From NCBI GenBank assembly GCA_018136815.1, contig CM030937.1, positions 2,242,887-2,306,886 of the forward strand: a stretch of 64,000 bases of DNA. The letters are read 5' to 3'. Made by a program: the position numbers and the translations under genes. Below the pieces are notes generated by a model. The model had not been told where the DNA came from, searched no databases, and saw nothing but the letters and a program-made list of their open reading frames with translations. Every line of letters starts with the position of its first letter. The first letter of the stretch is position 1. Shown piece after piece: positions 43,096 through 54,475 of this stretch. Origin of the DNA: Isochrysis galbana. Taxonomy: Eukaryota; Haptophyta; Isochrysidales; Isochrysidaceae.

Positions 43096-44097
43096 ACCCG
43101 CCAATCCTGGTCTCACTACAGCACAGGACACCCTTCGAAGCAACTATTTCGATTTCGATTTCGAGCTCCCAACTTCCAACTACCGTTAAAACGATAAATA
43201 GGGGCACGGGCATGGAGCATGGAGCGCGCGCCGACTCCCTCCTCTATTGCCGTCATGGCCGCCAGCACGGGCGATGTGACCATGGACACGCCGCTGTCAC
43301 CAAAGCACCCGCGCGCAGCCGACACGCCCAACGTGCAACGTGCTAATAGGGGGACAGAGAGAGAGCGGGCGGGAAAAGCGAGCATCCCCCCCCCCCCTTC
43401 CCCCCCCTACCCCTCCCCTTCCCCCCCCCCTCACCCCCCCCCCCCCCCCCCTTCCCCCTCCCTCTCCCCGCCCAATCCCCCGCCCTCGCGAGGTCCCCCC
43501 CCCCCCCCCCCCCCGCCCCCCCCCCTCCAAAATCGAGCACTTTCCAGCGGGTTTCCCTCTTCCCCGTTAGGTAACGGGGAGGGGAGAGGGGAGGAGAGAG
43601 AGAGAGTACTCCTAGGAGAAGGAGGGAGGGAAAGAGAAGGGAAAAGAAAATATGGAACGACATTCTGGAGTACAGTATTAGGAGAGCCGAGAAGAGACGC
43701 TGAGAATGGGCGGGAGACAGCTGGGGGAGACACAGAGAGAGGAGAGAGAGAGGAGAGAGAAAAGAGGGAGGGAAGAGAGGGAAGAGAGGGAAGAGAGGGA
43801 AGAGAGGGAAGAGAGGGAAGAGAGGGAAGAGAGGGAAGAGAGAGAGGAGAGAGAGGAGGGAGAAGAGGGAGAAGAGAGAGAAGAGAGAGAAGAGAGAGAG
43901 GAGGCAAGGGAGGGAGAAGAGAGAGAAGAGAGAGAGGAGGGAGAGGAGGGAGAAGAGGGAGGACAGGAGAGGACAGTGAGGATGGAGTGGACTGAGAGGA
44001 GGGAGAGAAGACAAAGTATACACTCGTGAAGACAGATACGAGGTGCGAATCATGAACGGAGAGAACCTCGGGATTAGAGAGAGAGCGGAGGGCCCCC

Positions 44098-47000
44098 ATG
44101 TCCGCCGCCGCTCTCTCTCGTCTGCTCGCCATGGGTTTCGAGGACGAGGCAGCGTCGGCGGCGCTCACGGAAGCGGGAGGCGACCTCGAGGCTGCGACGC
44201 TCCTCTTGCTCGAGCCGCGCCTCCCCGTCCTCAGCGGCCACCATTCCCCCGCTGCTCCTCCGCCTCCGCTCTATCCCCCCTCCTCTCCCTCCATCTCTCC
44301 CCCCGCTCCCACGCGTGCGCGCTCGGCGGGCAAGGAGGCAGCGGCGGCAGGAGTAGCAGAGGCAACGCTCCTCGTTGGTCGACGCGTCGCCGTCTCCTCG
44401 CTCACCTGCAACCAGGAGTTCAACACACGGAGAGGCACCGTCATCGGCACCGACCGCCACAGGTACCTCGTCGAGATTGACGGGGTGGGAGATGAGCCGC
44501 TCATCCTCTCGGTGCTGGAGGAAAACTTGATACCGATTGAGGCGTGTGAGCCACCACCTGCGCCACCGCCTGCCGACCTGCACGATGACCCGACCGGCGT
44601 GGGAGTGGGTGGCAGCAGCAGCCGGCCGGGAGCTGTTGCCGAGAGTTCTCTCTCTGAGGAGGAGCAGTTGCGGGTGGCCATCGCCGAGTCGCTGCGCAGC
44701 TCGACTCCCGAACAACTCGCGGGATCATCGCTTGCCAGCGCGCCCAGATTCAATCCCACCAATCCGCCGCCGCCGCCGCCGTACCCTCCGCCAAACGTGT
44801 CGCAGGCGCGAGCGCGCTCGGTCGAGCGCTTCGAGTCGGTGCTCGCGCGCCAGGCAATGCACGAGGCGGCGGCCAACGCGCTGCTCGAGAGGGTGCGCTG
44901 CTTTTGCCGGGAGACGCAAACGTCCTTTACCGACCCCGACTTCCCGCCAGCCGACTCGTCGCTCTATCTCGACGGCAAAGGCTGGGCGGTGTCCGCCTCT
45001 GGCTCGGCGCGCCACCGCGCTGGGCTTGAGGAGATTGTGTGGTTACGGCCGCACTCGATACTGCCGAGGCAGATGGACGAGGGAGGGGAGACGGGCCTGT
45101 CATACTTGGCGCAGGCGCGCCTCGGGCTCGCGGCGCTCGGCCTGAGCAACTTGTCGCAGCCCAACGCCCGCAGCGCATGGGAGGTGGTGCGCGGCACCCC
45201 GTCGCCTCACGACATCCGGCAGGGCGCGCTCGGCGACTGCTGGCTACTCTCAGCCCTTGCGCTCATCGCCGAGCGGCCGCGGCTGCTGGCGGCAGTGCTG
45301 CCCGCGCGGGAACCTGACCCCTGGGGCGCATATCATGTGCGGCTGTGCTCCGCGGGGCAGTGGCGCACGCTGCTGGTTGATGACTGTCTGCCGTGCGTGC
45401 CGATCCGTTCGGGGGCATTGCCCTTTGCTCGTGAGCAGGGCTTTTGCGCCTTTGGCACAGCACGACACTGCCAGCTGTGGGTTGCGCTCATCGAGAAAGC
45501 CATGGCGAAGCTTCATGGCTCATATGAGAGCCTCGAAGGGGGAACCGTGGATGAGGCGCTGCGCACCCTCACCGGCTTCCCCACCACGCGGATGTACTTG
45601 GTTTCGCGCAATAACACAGTCGCCGGCCCAAGCGGCGCTCGCGCCTTTGCCGGCGGATCAGCCGACAGTGCTGTTGAAGACCCGGATTTGCAGTGGGCTC
45701 GCCTGCTCTCCTTCTTCGAGGCGGGCTTCCTCTGCGGCGCCTCATGTGGAAGCGGCGATGGCGGCGCGGCCGCCGCTGCCGCGGCAGAGGCGATGGGGTT
45801 GCTTAGTGAGCACGCCTATTCCGTGCTAGATGTCCGTGCGGTCGCTGGCGCACGGTTGATCAAGCTGCGCAACCCCTGGGGACGGCTGGAGTGGCGCGGC
45901 GACTGGTCCGACGATTCGCCCCTGTGGACTCTTGAGCTGAGGCGGGAGCTCGGCCACGAGGTTGGCAGCAGCGCGGCAGCGGTGGCTGACGATGGTGTAT
46001 TTTGGATGTGCTGGGACGACTTTCGCGACTATTTCTCCGCCGTCGATGTGTGCCGTGTGCGACCAGACTGGGCGGAGGTCCGTGCTTCAGGCGCCATTGG
46101 CGGCGCACTAGCGGGTGGCATGCGTGGGTTCAAGCTCGAGGTGCTCAAGACGACCGAAGCCGAATTTAGCCTGCTTCAGCCGTCGGGGCGTGGCCACGCC
46201 GTAAGGGTTAGCGGGCGAGCACGTGACCCCGATGGTGAGCTCACAACAGACTTACTCCTGCTCGTGCTCGAGCTGCCGAAGACGAGCCAGAGCGACTCTG
46301 GCGGCGCAGGAGCGTGTGTCGGTGCAATGCGCAGCCACTGCGTCTTCAAAGACGGCGACACAGGCGGCCCGAGCGCTCAGAGTGGCGAGGACCGCCATGA
46401 GCGATCTGCCGGTAGCGCACTGCGCCTGCTTGCATGCTCCGAACGAGTCATGCACGAAGAGGTCACGTGCGAAGTTCTCCTCGCGCCGGGCTCGTATTTA
46501 GTTTTGCCAGTGTCACTGCGCCCTGGCCATTCAACGCTTGGCTGGCCGCAGACCGTGCTTCGCATTGGCTCGGCGCTCCCGCTCTTGTGCGACGAGGTTG
46601 ACGTGTCCGATGCCAACCTAGCAGCTGCAGTTGGCGCATACGCGCGCCGAGGTACTAGGCACCGCGCCTTTGAGGGGACAGGCATGGATTTGTACCGGCT
46701 GCAGGATGGATGCGGCTGGTTGCTCTACGCTGAAAATCGTTCCCGCCTCTTCCGCTTCACGGTGGGTGTCGACCTGAGCGAATCATTCAACCTGCTTGCC
46801 TCACGCGGGGCGCTCGCAACGCAAGATGCCGTGCCACCAGGTAGCGGGCAACTGCTCCAAGTCCTATCGTTGTGCGGGAAAGAGGCGAGCGTGCTGAATT
46901 GTCGCACGCACTTTCAGCAGGGTCCGCCTGTTGGCATCGGCATGCATATTCCCTGCATCGAGAGCGAGGTGCACAGGCCTTTCGCACTTCTTAACGAGGC

Positions 47001-47139
47001 GAATACAGTAGCCGGCGCCAACAAAACGGCCCCTCGTGGGCGAAGCATGAGCGGCAAAGGTCGCAGTGATGGCACGTGGGGCAGTGGTGGCCTCGTTGAT
47101 CGGTTTGAGTCACGGCTCCGTGGTCTAGGTTTCATATAG
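44098..47139 (+). CDS. calpain-family cysteine protease with UBA and UIM domains
   Basis: 1013 aa, single exon. Domains in order: UBA (1-42, LSRLLAMGFEDEAASAALTE then GGDLEAATLLLL); a small beta domain (about 98-145, RRVAVSSLTCNQEFNTRRGT...); a ubiquitin-interacting motif (about 185-202, SEEEQLRVAIAESLRSS); Pro-rich linker; calpain catalytic domain (about 240-665); and a C-terminal beta-rich region. The triad is complete: C381 in QGALGDCWLLSAL, H572 in LSEHAYSVL, N592 in KLRNPWG. Calpains are intracellular, usually Ca2+-regulated, regulatory proteases. The two ubiquitin-binding modules at the N-terminus suggest recruitment to ubiquitinated substrates. No EF-hand domain is visible. A GA-rich tract (43735-43990) ends about 110 bp upstream. 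Confidence 0.9.
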   Translation: MSAAALSRLLAMGFEDEAASAALTEAGGDLEAATLLLLEPRLPVLSGHHSPAAPPPPLYPPSSPSISPPAPTRARSAGKEAAAAGVAEATLLVGRRVAVSSLTCNQEFNTRRGTVIGTDRHRYLVEIDGVGDEPLILSVLEENLIPIEACEPPPAPPPADLHDDPTGVGVGGSSSRPGAVAESSLSEEEQLRVAIAESLRSSTPEQLAGSSLASAPRFNPTNPPPPPPYPPPNVSQARARSVERFESVLARQAMHEAAANALLERVRCFCRETQTSFTDPDFPPADSSLYLDGKGWAVSASGSARHRAGLEEIVWLRPHSILPRQMDEGGETGLSYLAQARLGLAALGLSNLSQPNARSAWEVVRGTPSPHDIRQGALGDCWLLSALALIAERPRLLAAVLPAREPDPWGAYHVRLCSAGQWRTLLVDDCLPCVPIRSGALPFAREQGFCAFGTARHCQLWVALIEKAMAKLHGSYESLEGGTVDEALRTLTGFPTTRMYLVSRNNTVAGPSGARAFAGGSADSAVEDPDLQWARLLSFFEAGFLCGASCGSGDGGAAAAAAAEAMGLLSEHAYSVLDVRAVAGARLIKLRNPWGRLEWRGDWSDDSPLWTLELRRELGHEVGSSAAAVADDGVFWMCWDDFRDYFSAVDVCRVRPDWAEVRASGAIGGALAGGMRGFKLEVLKTTEAEFSLLQPSGRGHAVRVSGRARDPDGELTTDLLLLVLELPKTSQSDSGGAGACVGAMRSHCVFKDGDTGGPSAQSGEDRHERSAGSALRLLACSERVMHEEVTCEVLLAPGSYLVLPVSLRPGHSTLGWPQTVLRIGSALPLLCDEVDVSDANLAAAVGAYARRGTRHRAFEGTGMDLYRLQDGCGWLLYAENRSRLFRFTVGVDLSESFNLLASRGALATQDAVPPGSGQLLQVLSLCGKEASVLNCRTHFQQGPPVGIGMHIPCIESEVHRPFALLNEANTVAGANKTAPRGRSMSGKGRSDGTWGSGGLVDRFESRLRGLGFI

Positions 47140-48630
47140 TACATGTGTAGTGGGTTCTTCACAGATCGCCGGTCCGATGGTGCCGGCACGTATTGATTTA
47201 GCGGGGGATTGCTCATGTATCATGTATGCCGCGTACAACATGCGATTGATACCTAGATTCAAATAAACCTTTGAAGATGCCAACCATTACTGCCACGACT
47301 ACCCGTTCGTGGGATCCTATTGCCATCGCCCTTATGTAGAGGTGGGGGAGGCTGGGTTAAAAGCAAAAACTCTTGTTGATCCGGAGGCCACATTTTCTTA
47401 TCGTCGGACCGGGGGAAGATTTAAGATTTCCCCTCGTCTCTCTCCCCGCTCGATTCCCAATCCGAGGCAGAGCGATGGCGACTGACCCGCCTGACAGGCC
47501 GACCTTCGCCGCGCTCCAGCGAGAGCACGGCGGCGGTCAGCCCCCGCCTTGTCGCTGGTGTTCGGACTGCAAATGGTCCGGGGACACCAGACGGCTGTCT
47601 CACCGGCGTTTCATGCCACCTCACTCGGCCGATTTCTGCTTCACCTGCCCACGCAGCATGGCCGCCAGCCCCACCCCACACCACTTCCAACCCCAACCTG
47701 AGGAGGATGACACCGGCTTGCCTACGGGCTCCTACGCGCAGAAGCCCCCATCCAGACTATTGGTACGCTTCCTCCCAACCCCGCAGACTACCCACCCGCG
47801 CGCTCGGGAATCGTGGCGAGCATTGCCATACAGCCCTCTTCGCGCGCTGCGCTGCCACCGCAGGACTTACTGTGCCATCTACCGAGGCGGTCGCCAAGTG
47901 CATCGCGTTCGCGGACTCGTTGACGCCGGGGCAGCGCAGACTATTAAGAGACTTCTTGGCTTCTTGGCCGTCCAGCACGAGCCTCTTCGCACCAAGCGCG
48001 CCCGGTCGCATTCGAAAGTTGGGCACTCCAGCCCATTCGGCCGGGTGACGTTAGCGTAGTTGTCGGCGCCACACACGGCCGACTACGGCGCGATGCGCGC
48101 GGGCGGCGGTGGCGATTGGCGTGGCTGCTAGGGCGGCGCATCTTTGGATTGTTGTATTCCTGCCCATCTGAAGGCTATATATACTCAGGCAAGAGATCAA
48201 TGATGATTGATAGCATTGTGCAGGCCGTAAACAGTGAGACTAACACCGAGGTGTGAGGTGTTGATTGAGGTTGAGGAAACGGTTACTCATGCAAGAAATG
48301 ATTGGCCGTCGCTTTCAAAGAATGCCTTGGCGGTGGACTCTAGAGTCTAGAGTGTAGAGGAAACGTGTACTCGCTCATCCGAGGTCAAGCCATGCATGTA
48401 CAGGCTGGACTGTTTCCATGGTCGAGTATTGCCCAAAGGCCCTGGTGCTCCATGATCAAATGGAGAATCCGGCCCGAATGAATACCGGTATTTGCGGCAG
48501 CTGGGCATTACCGTCCCCCTAGCCCCTAGACCATTTTTGAGAGCCTACGGGACGCACACACAGCGTTCACACCCTGTCGGGCGCGTTCAGAGTTCAGATA
48601 GATCCGCTGGTGCGACTTCCGGTTGAAGGG
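47140..48630. other. intergenic region, element debris
   Basis: Contains the dispersed repeat copy at 47338-47458 followed by an open frame (47475-48059) beginning MATDPPDRPTFAALQREHGG, with a Cys-rich patch CRWCSDCKWSGDT. The same region is open in another frame further on (SLTPGQRRLLRDFLASWPSS). I read this as coding debris of a transposable element rather than a host gene. Confidence 0.4.
47338..47458 (+). repeat. dispersed repeat, copy 2 (matches 13637-13755)
   Basis: Same ordered blocks as copy 1, followed within about 20 bp by an ATG opening a Cys-containing frame. Possibly an element leader; the family cannot be assigned. Confidence 0.55.
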
Positions 48631-49302
48631 GCGCAACGAAGACTACCGGTAGTCTTAAAGACAACGACTTCACCTTGTCATAACTAGGTCAAATTAGCAC
48701 CCTGATCTGTATTTTTTGCGCCCAGGCAGCTAATATGGTCACTATCTAATAGGCCCCTAGCATAAATATTAAGATTTCGAACGCGAAATTCGATTTTTTT
48801 GTATACAAATATTGAAGACTACAGAAATTGACGTTGAACGACTCGCGGGCAGATTCACACAGACAGACTCACAGGGCAGCTGAGACGCCGGGCCCGGTGG
48901 ATTGGGGCCCTCACAAGCACTCCCGATAGACTCGCCGCGAAGGTCCACCTGACCGCGACGAAATCACGCTCGCTATCGGCATCTGAAGTCGGGCTCTGCC
49001 ATTGCTCCCTCGGACGGACTGCCCCGACGATCGGATCTCGCCGACGCGCAATGGCGGGCGCCGAGCCTCCCTGACCCTATGAGTTGTGCGCCCTGTTTAG
49101 TGGGTTGTCAGGGCAAACCTGGGCACCCCAAGCGGGGAGATGACAGGGGAGACCCTCGGGGGGAGGGAGCGAACCTTGGGGAAGATCGGCGAGGCTTCGA
49201 CCGTTGCCCAGAAGGCGGCAAAGGAGGCAGACATTTTCCGTTGTCTTCCCCCCCCCCCCCGAAGACAACCCGGTAGTCTTTAAGACTACGGGTTTGCGCA
49301 AC
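48631..49302. mobile_element. possible non-autonomous inverted-repeat element, 658 bp
   Basis: Both ends carry TAGTCTTAAAGAC-type palindromic sequence in opposite orientation: AAGACTACCGGTAGTCTT at 48639-48656, and CCCGGTAGTCTTTAAGACTA-CGGG at 49269-49292. The same 7-bp word GCGCAAC lies immediately outside both ends (48631-48637 and 49296-49302), as a target duplication would. The outermost bases of the two ends do not match each other, so the inverted repeat is imperfect and the call is tentative. No transposase inside. Confidence 0.4.
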
Positions 49303-49562
49303 CGCTTCCGCCGCCGCCTTGGAGGTGAGCGCCGTACCAGTGCTCTTGTTGCAGACTGCAGACCCTCTACCTCAAAACTCAAAACTGGTGCAGTAGCAGT
49401 AGCGGCAAAAGCAGGGAAACCTAGACCTAGTAGGCGAGTAGCGAGTAGCCCAGAATCTTCAGATGTTTTTTTGTTGTAGACCCTCTAAATCTCATTTGCA
49501 GGGGAGAGGTGCTACCGGTATTGGTGGCTCACGCCCGTAGCAAACCCGTTGCTAAGGAACAC

Positions 49563-50830
49563 TGTTGTGGGTAAGGGGGAGCATTCCACGCGACACACTC
49601 TATTCTTGGAGCGTGTCTCGGGAACACTCTCCTCACTATGCGGTGCGCTCTATTCTAAGAGCGCCCGGCGACCGCAACCTCTACGGCATCCTCCTCACCT
49701 TCGGCGGCGGCGCCATCCTCCATCAGACCAAGAAGCTAGCGCTCCTCGTCGACTCCTCCATGGAGGCCGAAGGCATCGCCTCCTCCAAGGCCGGCGAGTG
49801 CGTCTCGTACGCCCGCGAAGTGCTTCGAGCCCTCGGCGTCCCACTCGACGCTCCCACTCTCGTCGGCACGGACAACCTGGCCAACATGCGAGTGGGCTCC
49901 CTCCGCTCCGCACCCACCCGGGCCCGCCACTTCATGCGCCGCTACCACGCTCTCCTTCAGCGTGTAGCCGCCGGCGAAGTCGCCCTCCGCCACGTCAACA
50001 CCGAACATATGGCAGCCGACTTCCTCACGAAATGGCTCCCCAAGAAGAAAGTCGACGCCTGCGTCCGCTACGCCACCGATTCGTGGGCACACGTCGCAAC
50101 CTGACAGCCCTTCTCCCTCCCCCTTTCCCTCCTGCGCACTGCTCGCTCCCCCGGTCTTCGTTTCTCGCAGTGGGGGGGGTGTTGTGGGTAAGGGGGAGCA
50201 TTCCACGCGACACACTCTATTCTTGAAGCGTGTCTCGGGAACACTCTCCTCACTATGCGGTGCGCTCTATTCTAAGAGCGCCCCCTCCCCTTTCCCGCCC
50301 CGCTCCTTGCTCCCTTCCCTCTCTTCCCTTCCTCCCCGGTTCCCTCGCGTGCGGCTCCAAGCCTGGATCTCTTCCTTCCCCCCCTCCCATGCAACCCCAG
50401 CGGTTCCTTTGGTTCCCCCCGCTCCGACGAGACTCGGAGTCCCGTGCGCTCGCCCCTCCCTTCGCTCGTCCGACGTCCGGTCCCCCCCCTTTCTTTCCAT
50501 TAGTCTTTCCCCTGTTCCTAGAGTTTCCCGCGTCCCCTCCCCGGTTCTCTCCCTTAGGTTTCACCCCTTTTTGTTTCTGGCGCGCTCGCTCGGAAGCAGT
50601 CCCTCCGTGTCCACTCCTCGTGTGGCTTCTACCCCGCCCCACTCGTTGTCATGCTCCCCGTCCCTTCCGTCGTACCATGTAATAGGACCTCTGAACTCGC
50701 TCCCGCATCGCTGTCACGCCCACCCTCTCCCTCCATCCATCACAATACTCAAGTTCAAGCACAGCCACAAGCACCTCACACACTCACCAACACAGCCACT
50801 CTCATGCCACTCCACACACCACAAACACCG
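49563..50830 (+). mobile_element. fossil Ty1/copia LTR retrotransposon remnant
   Basis: Parts seen: a 104-bp segment starting TGTTGTGGGTAAGGGGG at 49563-49666; the C-terminal RNase H region of copia pol (about 49667-50104, with the SSMEAEGIA, TDNLANMR, RHFMRRYHALL and HMAADFLTKWLP blocks); a purine run (polypurine tract) at about 50170-50179; and a second copy of the 104-bp segment at 50180-50283, differing at one base, taken as the start of the 3' LTR. The rest of the LTR extends an uncertain distance to the right (end approximate). It is broken and lacks most of gag-pol. The near-identical LTR segments suggest a recent age. Confidence 0.72.
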
Positions 50831-51700
50831 TAATGTGAGGAAAGGTACAAGGGCGCCTCCTCAGGAGTAAAATCCCTTTGGGTGGAGTAAAATCCCTTAA
50901 AGGGGTTCTCCCATGATCCGCAACCAAAAGAGCGGCAAATTATCATACTCGGACAGCAATCAACACAAGAAAGGAGCAGCGGAGCACGTGATGAGAACGG
51001 AACGACGGCAGCACGCAGCGCATCACACATCTCATGCAAGCGTGATGTGGCGCGAAGCCGCAGCGCGGCGTACATGGCACAACTTGTTGAAAATCACGAC
51101 GCGCAATACATGAAAGCATCTGTTCATCGACGACCATTGAGAAACCCCCACGTTAAGCACGCGCCGATGATGGCGATTGGTTGTGGACGGCCGTGAGGAC
51201 AAGAGATGTTCATCGGAAGCCAACACGGACCTAGACAGGGCTCGACCGTCTAGATGAGGAATACTGCCCGGCTAAGACCAATGGTCTACGCCACGCTACG
51301 TCCGGTCGCACGTCACATCTTGACCCCATTCGCCCAAACTCAACAACAATAAAGTCCCGCTGTGCGCAACAATGGAGCCGAGATCCGGCGGCTCTTCGTT
51401 TGGAGAGCGCCGCAAAGCCCCATGAACCACACTTCCGGCTTTCACAGCACAAGAGGAATCGAATTGCCAAGATGGGCGTTGGCAAACACAACATGGCATG
51501 CAGCCAGCAAGACTCGAAAGCGACACTGCGCCTACCTGTCCCAAAATCGGACGAGGCATGGCCTCCCGGGGTTGCCCGCGTGTTGCAAAGCGTGCATGAC
51601 GACGACAGCCCTCGTTGCCAACTTCCAAACCTCTCTTCTCACTGGCCGCACCTACATCATTTCCCTTGACACCTCGAGAATCATCTGGCCCGCCGGCGTT
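50831..51700. other. intergenic region
   Basis: No gene supported; a short direct repeat GAGTAAAATCCCTT occurs at about 50861 and 50886. Confidence 0.4.
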
Positions 51701-52855
51701 TCAAGGAGAGTAGAGCCGATATCTGATGATGTGTGCCAACACTGCGGGTGTGAGCAGGCCGTCTACGGCCTGGAAGTGGCCGTGCTGCAGTTCAGACCGC
51801 TCGGACTCGCCGTAGTTCTGTATGCGGTTGCGAATGAGCGAGGAAGATACATCCTCAGTAACGATCTTGCTCCCAACTGGGGGCACCAACTTGGTGAAGT
51901 TGGGGGGCAGACTGTTCGGGATCGTGAAGCCAGGCCGCTCCAAGACCACGAAGTCGAAGTTGTTGTACAGCAATTCTCCGGCGTTGGGCACATTCGGTGC
52001 TGGCCAAGTCTTGATAGATTCTATCAAGTCAGCCCCCAACACAAACCTGTGGGAAGGTGAGTTAATGCTCAGCATGTCGAACGAGCGTGAAATGGTCTTC
52101 ATCGCCGGTGACCACGCCCGGGCACGATCAAAGCGTGCGAAGTGCCACTAGCAAGGCCGGCGGCATGTGTACGCAGCACGTGTGTGCAGCATGCCGCGCA
52201 TGCGCAGGGCGGTCCACACACATGAAGCGCGGTTCGGGATATGTCTGTTGGAGCTTGAGCATGAGGTGGTAGGTGGAGAGCGCGCTCTCCTCCGCCGCCT
52301 CGATGTCGCACACGCGGATTGGAAATTGCGAGCCGAATGAGGTGTTGACCGCCAGGTGGCACCTGCCACATTGCGAGTCGCCGGGAGTGAGTGCCAACTC
52401 AGAAGTAGGACCTCACATTGCGCCTGAGGCCGAGAGCGCTGCCACGAGAGCAATCCCACGATGGTCGCTCGGATAAGACCATGGATCAGGATCGTGGGGC
52501 GTGGACGAGCGTGCGCCGCCGCCGCGCACATGATGAGTCGGTGCATGTATGGCGTCTTGAGCGATGGCTTGTCGGGCCGCCGTCCGCAGGGCACGATCCA
52601 GACCTCGTCAGCGACCCTCGCGTGCACAATCTCGCATGCGCACTTGAGGTGGCCGTCGGTGATGGGGTCGAAACTTCCTCCGAGGATGGCGATGCGGTGC
52701 CTGGTGTCCTTGCCCCAGCGGGTGCGCCCAGAGGCTTTGGCCGGCATCGGCATCGGTGCAGGCGTCGCACCCAAGTACATCGAGTGATCTGAGGCCAATT
52801 TGAGCTTTTCAGACGGCGGAAGAGGCTCGCGGTTGCTGCTCCATGCGGCCCCCAT
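51701..52855 (-). CDS. nicotinamide/nicotinate mononucleotide adenylyltransferase (NMNAT), three exons
   Basis: Exons 52855-52530, 52362-52222 and 52046-51701; introns 52529-52363 (GTGCGC...TGGCAG, 167 nt) and 52221-52047 (GTGTGT...CCACAG, 175 nt), both splitting a codon after its second base. The 270-aa product is of normal NMNAT length. Motifs: GGSFDPITDGHL (59-70, nucleotide-binding (G/S)xFxPx(T/H)xxH), CGRRPDKPSLKT, CHLAVNTSFGSQFPIRVCDI across junction 1, LSTYHLMLKL, FVLGADLIESIKTW across junction 2, and SSSLIRNRI near the C-terminus. It joins ATP with NMN or NaMN to make NAD+ or NaAD, the last common step of NAD synthesis. The sense strand upstream is GA-rich. No organelle presequence is evident. 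Confidence 0.93.
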
Positions 52856-52977
52856 CTGGCGTAGTGGGCCAGGGTGAGTGCCGTGCGAGTTGTGCCGGAG
52901 CTGGAAGGCCACAGAGAACGACGAGAGCGATGAGGGGGAAGGCCAGGAGAGTGGGGAGAGGAGGGGGAGTAGCGAGA

Positions 52978-53015
<38 letters not shown>

Positions 53016-53136
53016 CCTCCCTCCCTCCCTCTCTCTCGTTCCCTCTCCCCTCTCGCTCGCCCAGTCTCTCTCTGTTCTCTCCCTCTCGCCCTGTCCCCCC
53101 CCCCCCCCCCCCCTCCCCAACCGTTCTCTCTCTCTC

Positions 53137-53191
<55 letters not shown>

Positions 53192-54475
53192 TCTCCTCCC
53201 CCTCCCTCCCCCCCGCGCGGTCCTCCCCCTCCCCCCCCCCCCCCCCTCCCCCCCCCCCCCCCTCCTCCAGGGCGCGCAGCGGAAAGGGGGGGGGGGGGGG
53301 GGAAGGGAAAGAGACGGGGACGGGGGAGGTCGTGGCCACCTACCCTATCTGTTTCCCCTCCGTCTCCTTAAAAGTACCCTCCCCCTTCCCTCCCCTCCTC
53401 TTCCGTCTCCCCCCCCCCTTTTTCTTCTTCCCACATGCGCGGCCTTCCCTTGCTCCTGCAGCCCTCGAGTTAGGGATTTAAAAGTAAACCGCTCAGAGTT
53501 CTTGGGTTCCATCGGAAAGGTTGGCCTCGTGGGCTCGTGAGCTGTTTGGACTAAATATACAGAAGCACAGGAGTTTTCTTGTATGATGTGCGAGATCTAA
53601 GCCTGAGAGTGGCAACGTCGTCGTTCGGTGTTTTCGGCGAGCGTGGTTCCCTTGCGATGTTACCCTTCGTCTACACAATGCTACTATCTATCACTGGGCC
53701 TCAATGGATTGGGGCTAAACATGGTACCCCCGCCGAGAGAGATTTGTCTCCCTTTCGCGCGCGTCTGAGCGCGCGTGCTCTGAGTCTCTACACCCAACAC
53801 AAGGTTGGACCAAAGACAGAGACCGAACAAATTTTGTCATCAAAATGGTTGTTCGAATCCTCGGACCCGCTCAAGGACGCGGATGTCGGACCCTACGCTT
53901 CACAACGGGTCCAACAAGCACTGTTGTCGCAGGCCAAATACATATGTGTATTTGGCTGTATTTGAAGCGCGTCCTGGGTTGTAGGCCTCGAATGTATTTG
54001 AAATGTATTTGGCCGGAGGCCAAATACATATGTATTTGGCTGTATTTGCAGGCCCCAGCACCGTATTCCCCATCTAGGACTCAATCCTGGACTCAATATC
54101 AATACTCAATACTCTGGATGCGACGATGCGACAGTAAGTTGCGAAGCGCATTGTGCGCATTGTGTTGCGCATGGCTACGGCCTCTGCGCGTCTGCGCGCG
54201 AGCGCGCCGTGTGCCCTCTGTTCCGGAAATTGGGGTCTCCTAGAAACAAGGTGAAAAACATTGTTTTTGATAGAAACGTACTGTTCCTGTGTTTAACATC
54301 TAGGCTCGCGATTGTCCGTTACGTAGTTTTTCTTTTCACTGCGCCCCCGCAGTCAGCCGCCCACCTGTTCGTGCGCCAGTTGCGCCGACAGAGCCAGCCC
54401 GTCGTAAGAGGAGAGAGAGAGCGACAGACAGACAGAGGGAGTCAAAGCGGGGTTGCGAGAGCGAGGGAGCAACAC
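52856..54475. other. intergenic region with CT/GA tracts and a palindrome cluster
   Basis: 52978-53190 is CT-rich, with C-runs and a G-run to 53302. At 53936-54050 several GCCAAATAC/GTATTTGGC words form inverted repeats, including a perfect 22-bp palindrome at 54019-54040. 54408-54440 is GA-rich, just before the next start. No gene. Confidence 0.4.
54019..54040. repeat. 22-bp perfect palindrome in a GTATTTGGC cluster
   Basis: GCCAAATACAT followed by its exact complement. A near-copy (with an extra GT in the centre) lies at 53935-53958, and GTATTTG recurs at 53993 and 54004. Confidence 0.85.

Larger units (their letters stand above)
42035..44097. other. intergenic region, highly repetitive
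   Basis: GA/CT-rich blocks (42050-42240, 42280-42540, 43590-43990), G and C homopolymers (42433-42456, 42953-42967, 43495-43530), a perfect 32-bp hairpin (42580-42652) and a 12-bp inverted repeat (43053-43095). Open frames here are simple-sequence artefacts. Confidence 0.5.

Noticed and set aside
51362-52060. 232-codon plus-strand ORF
   Set aside because: Antisense shadow of NMNAT exon 3.
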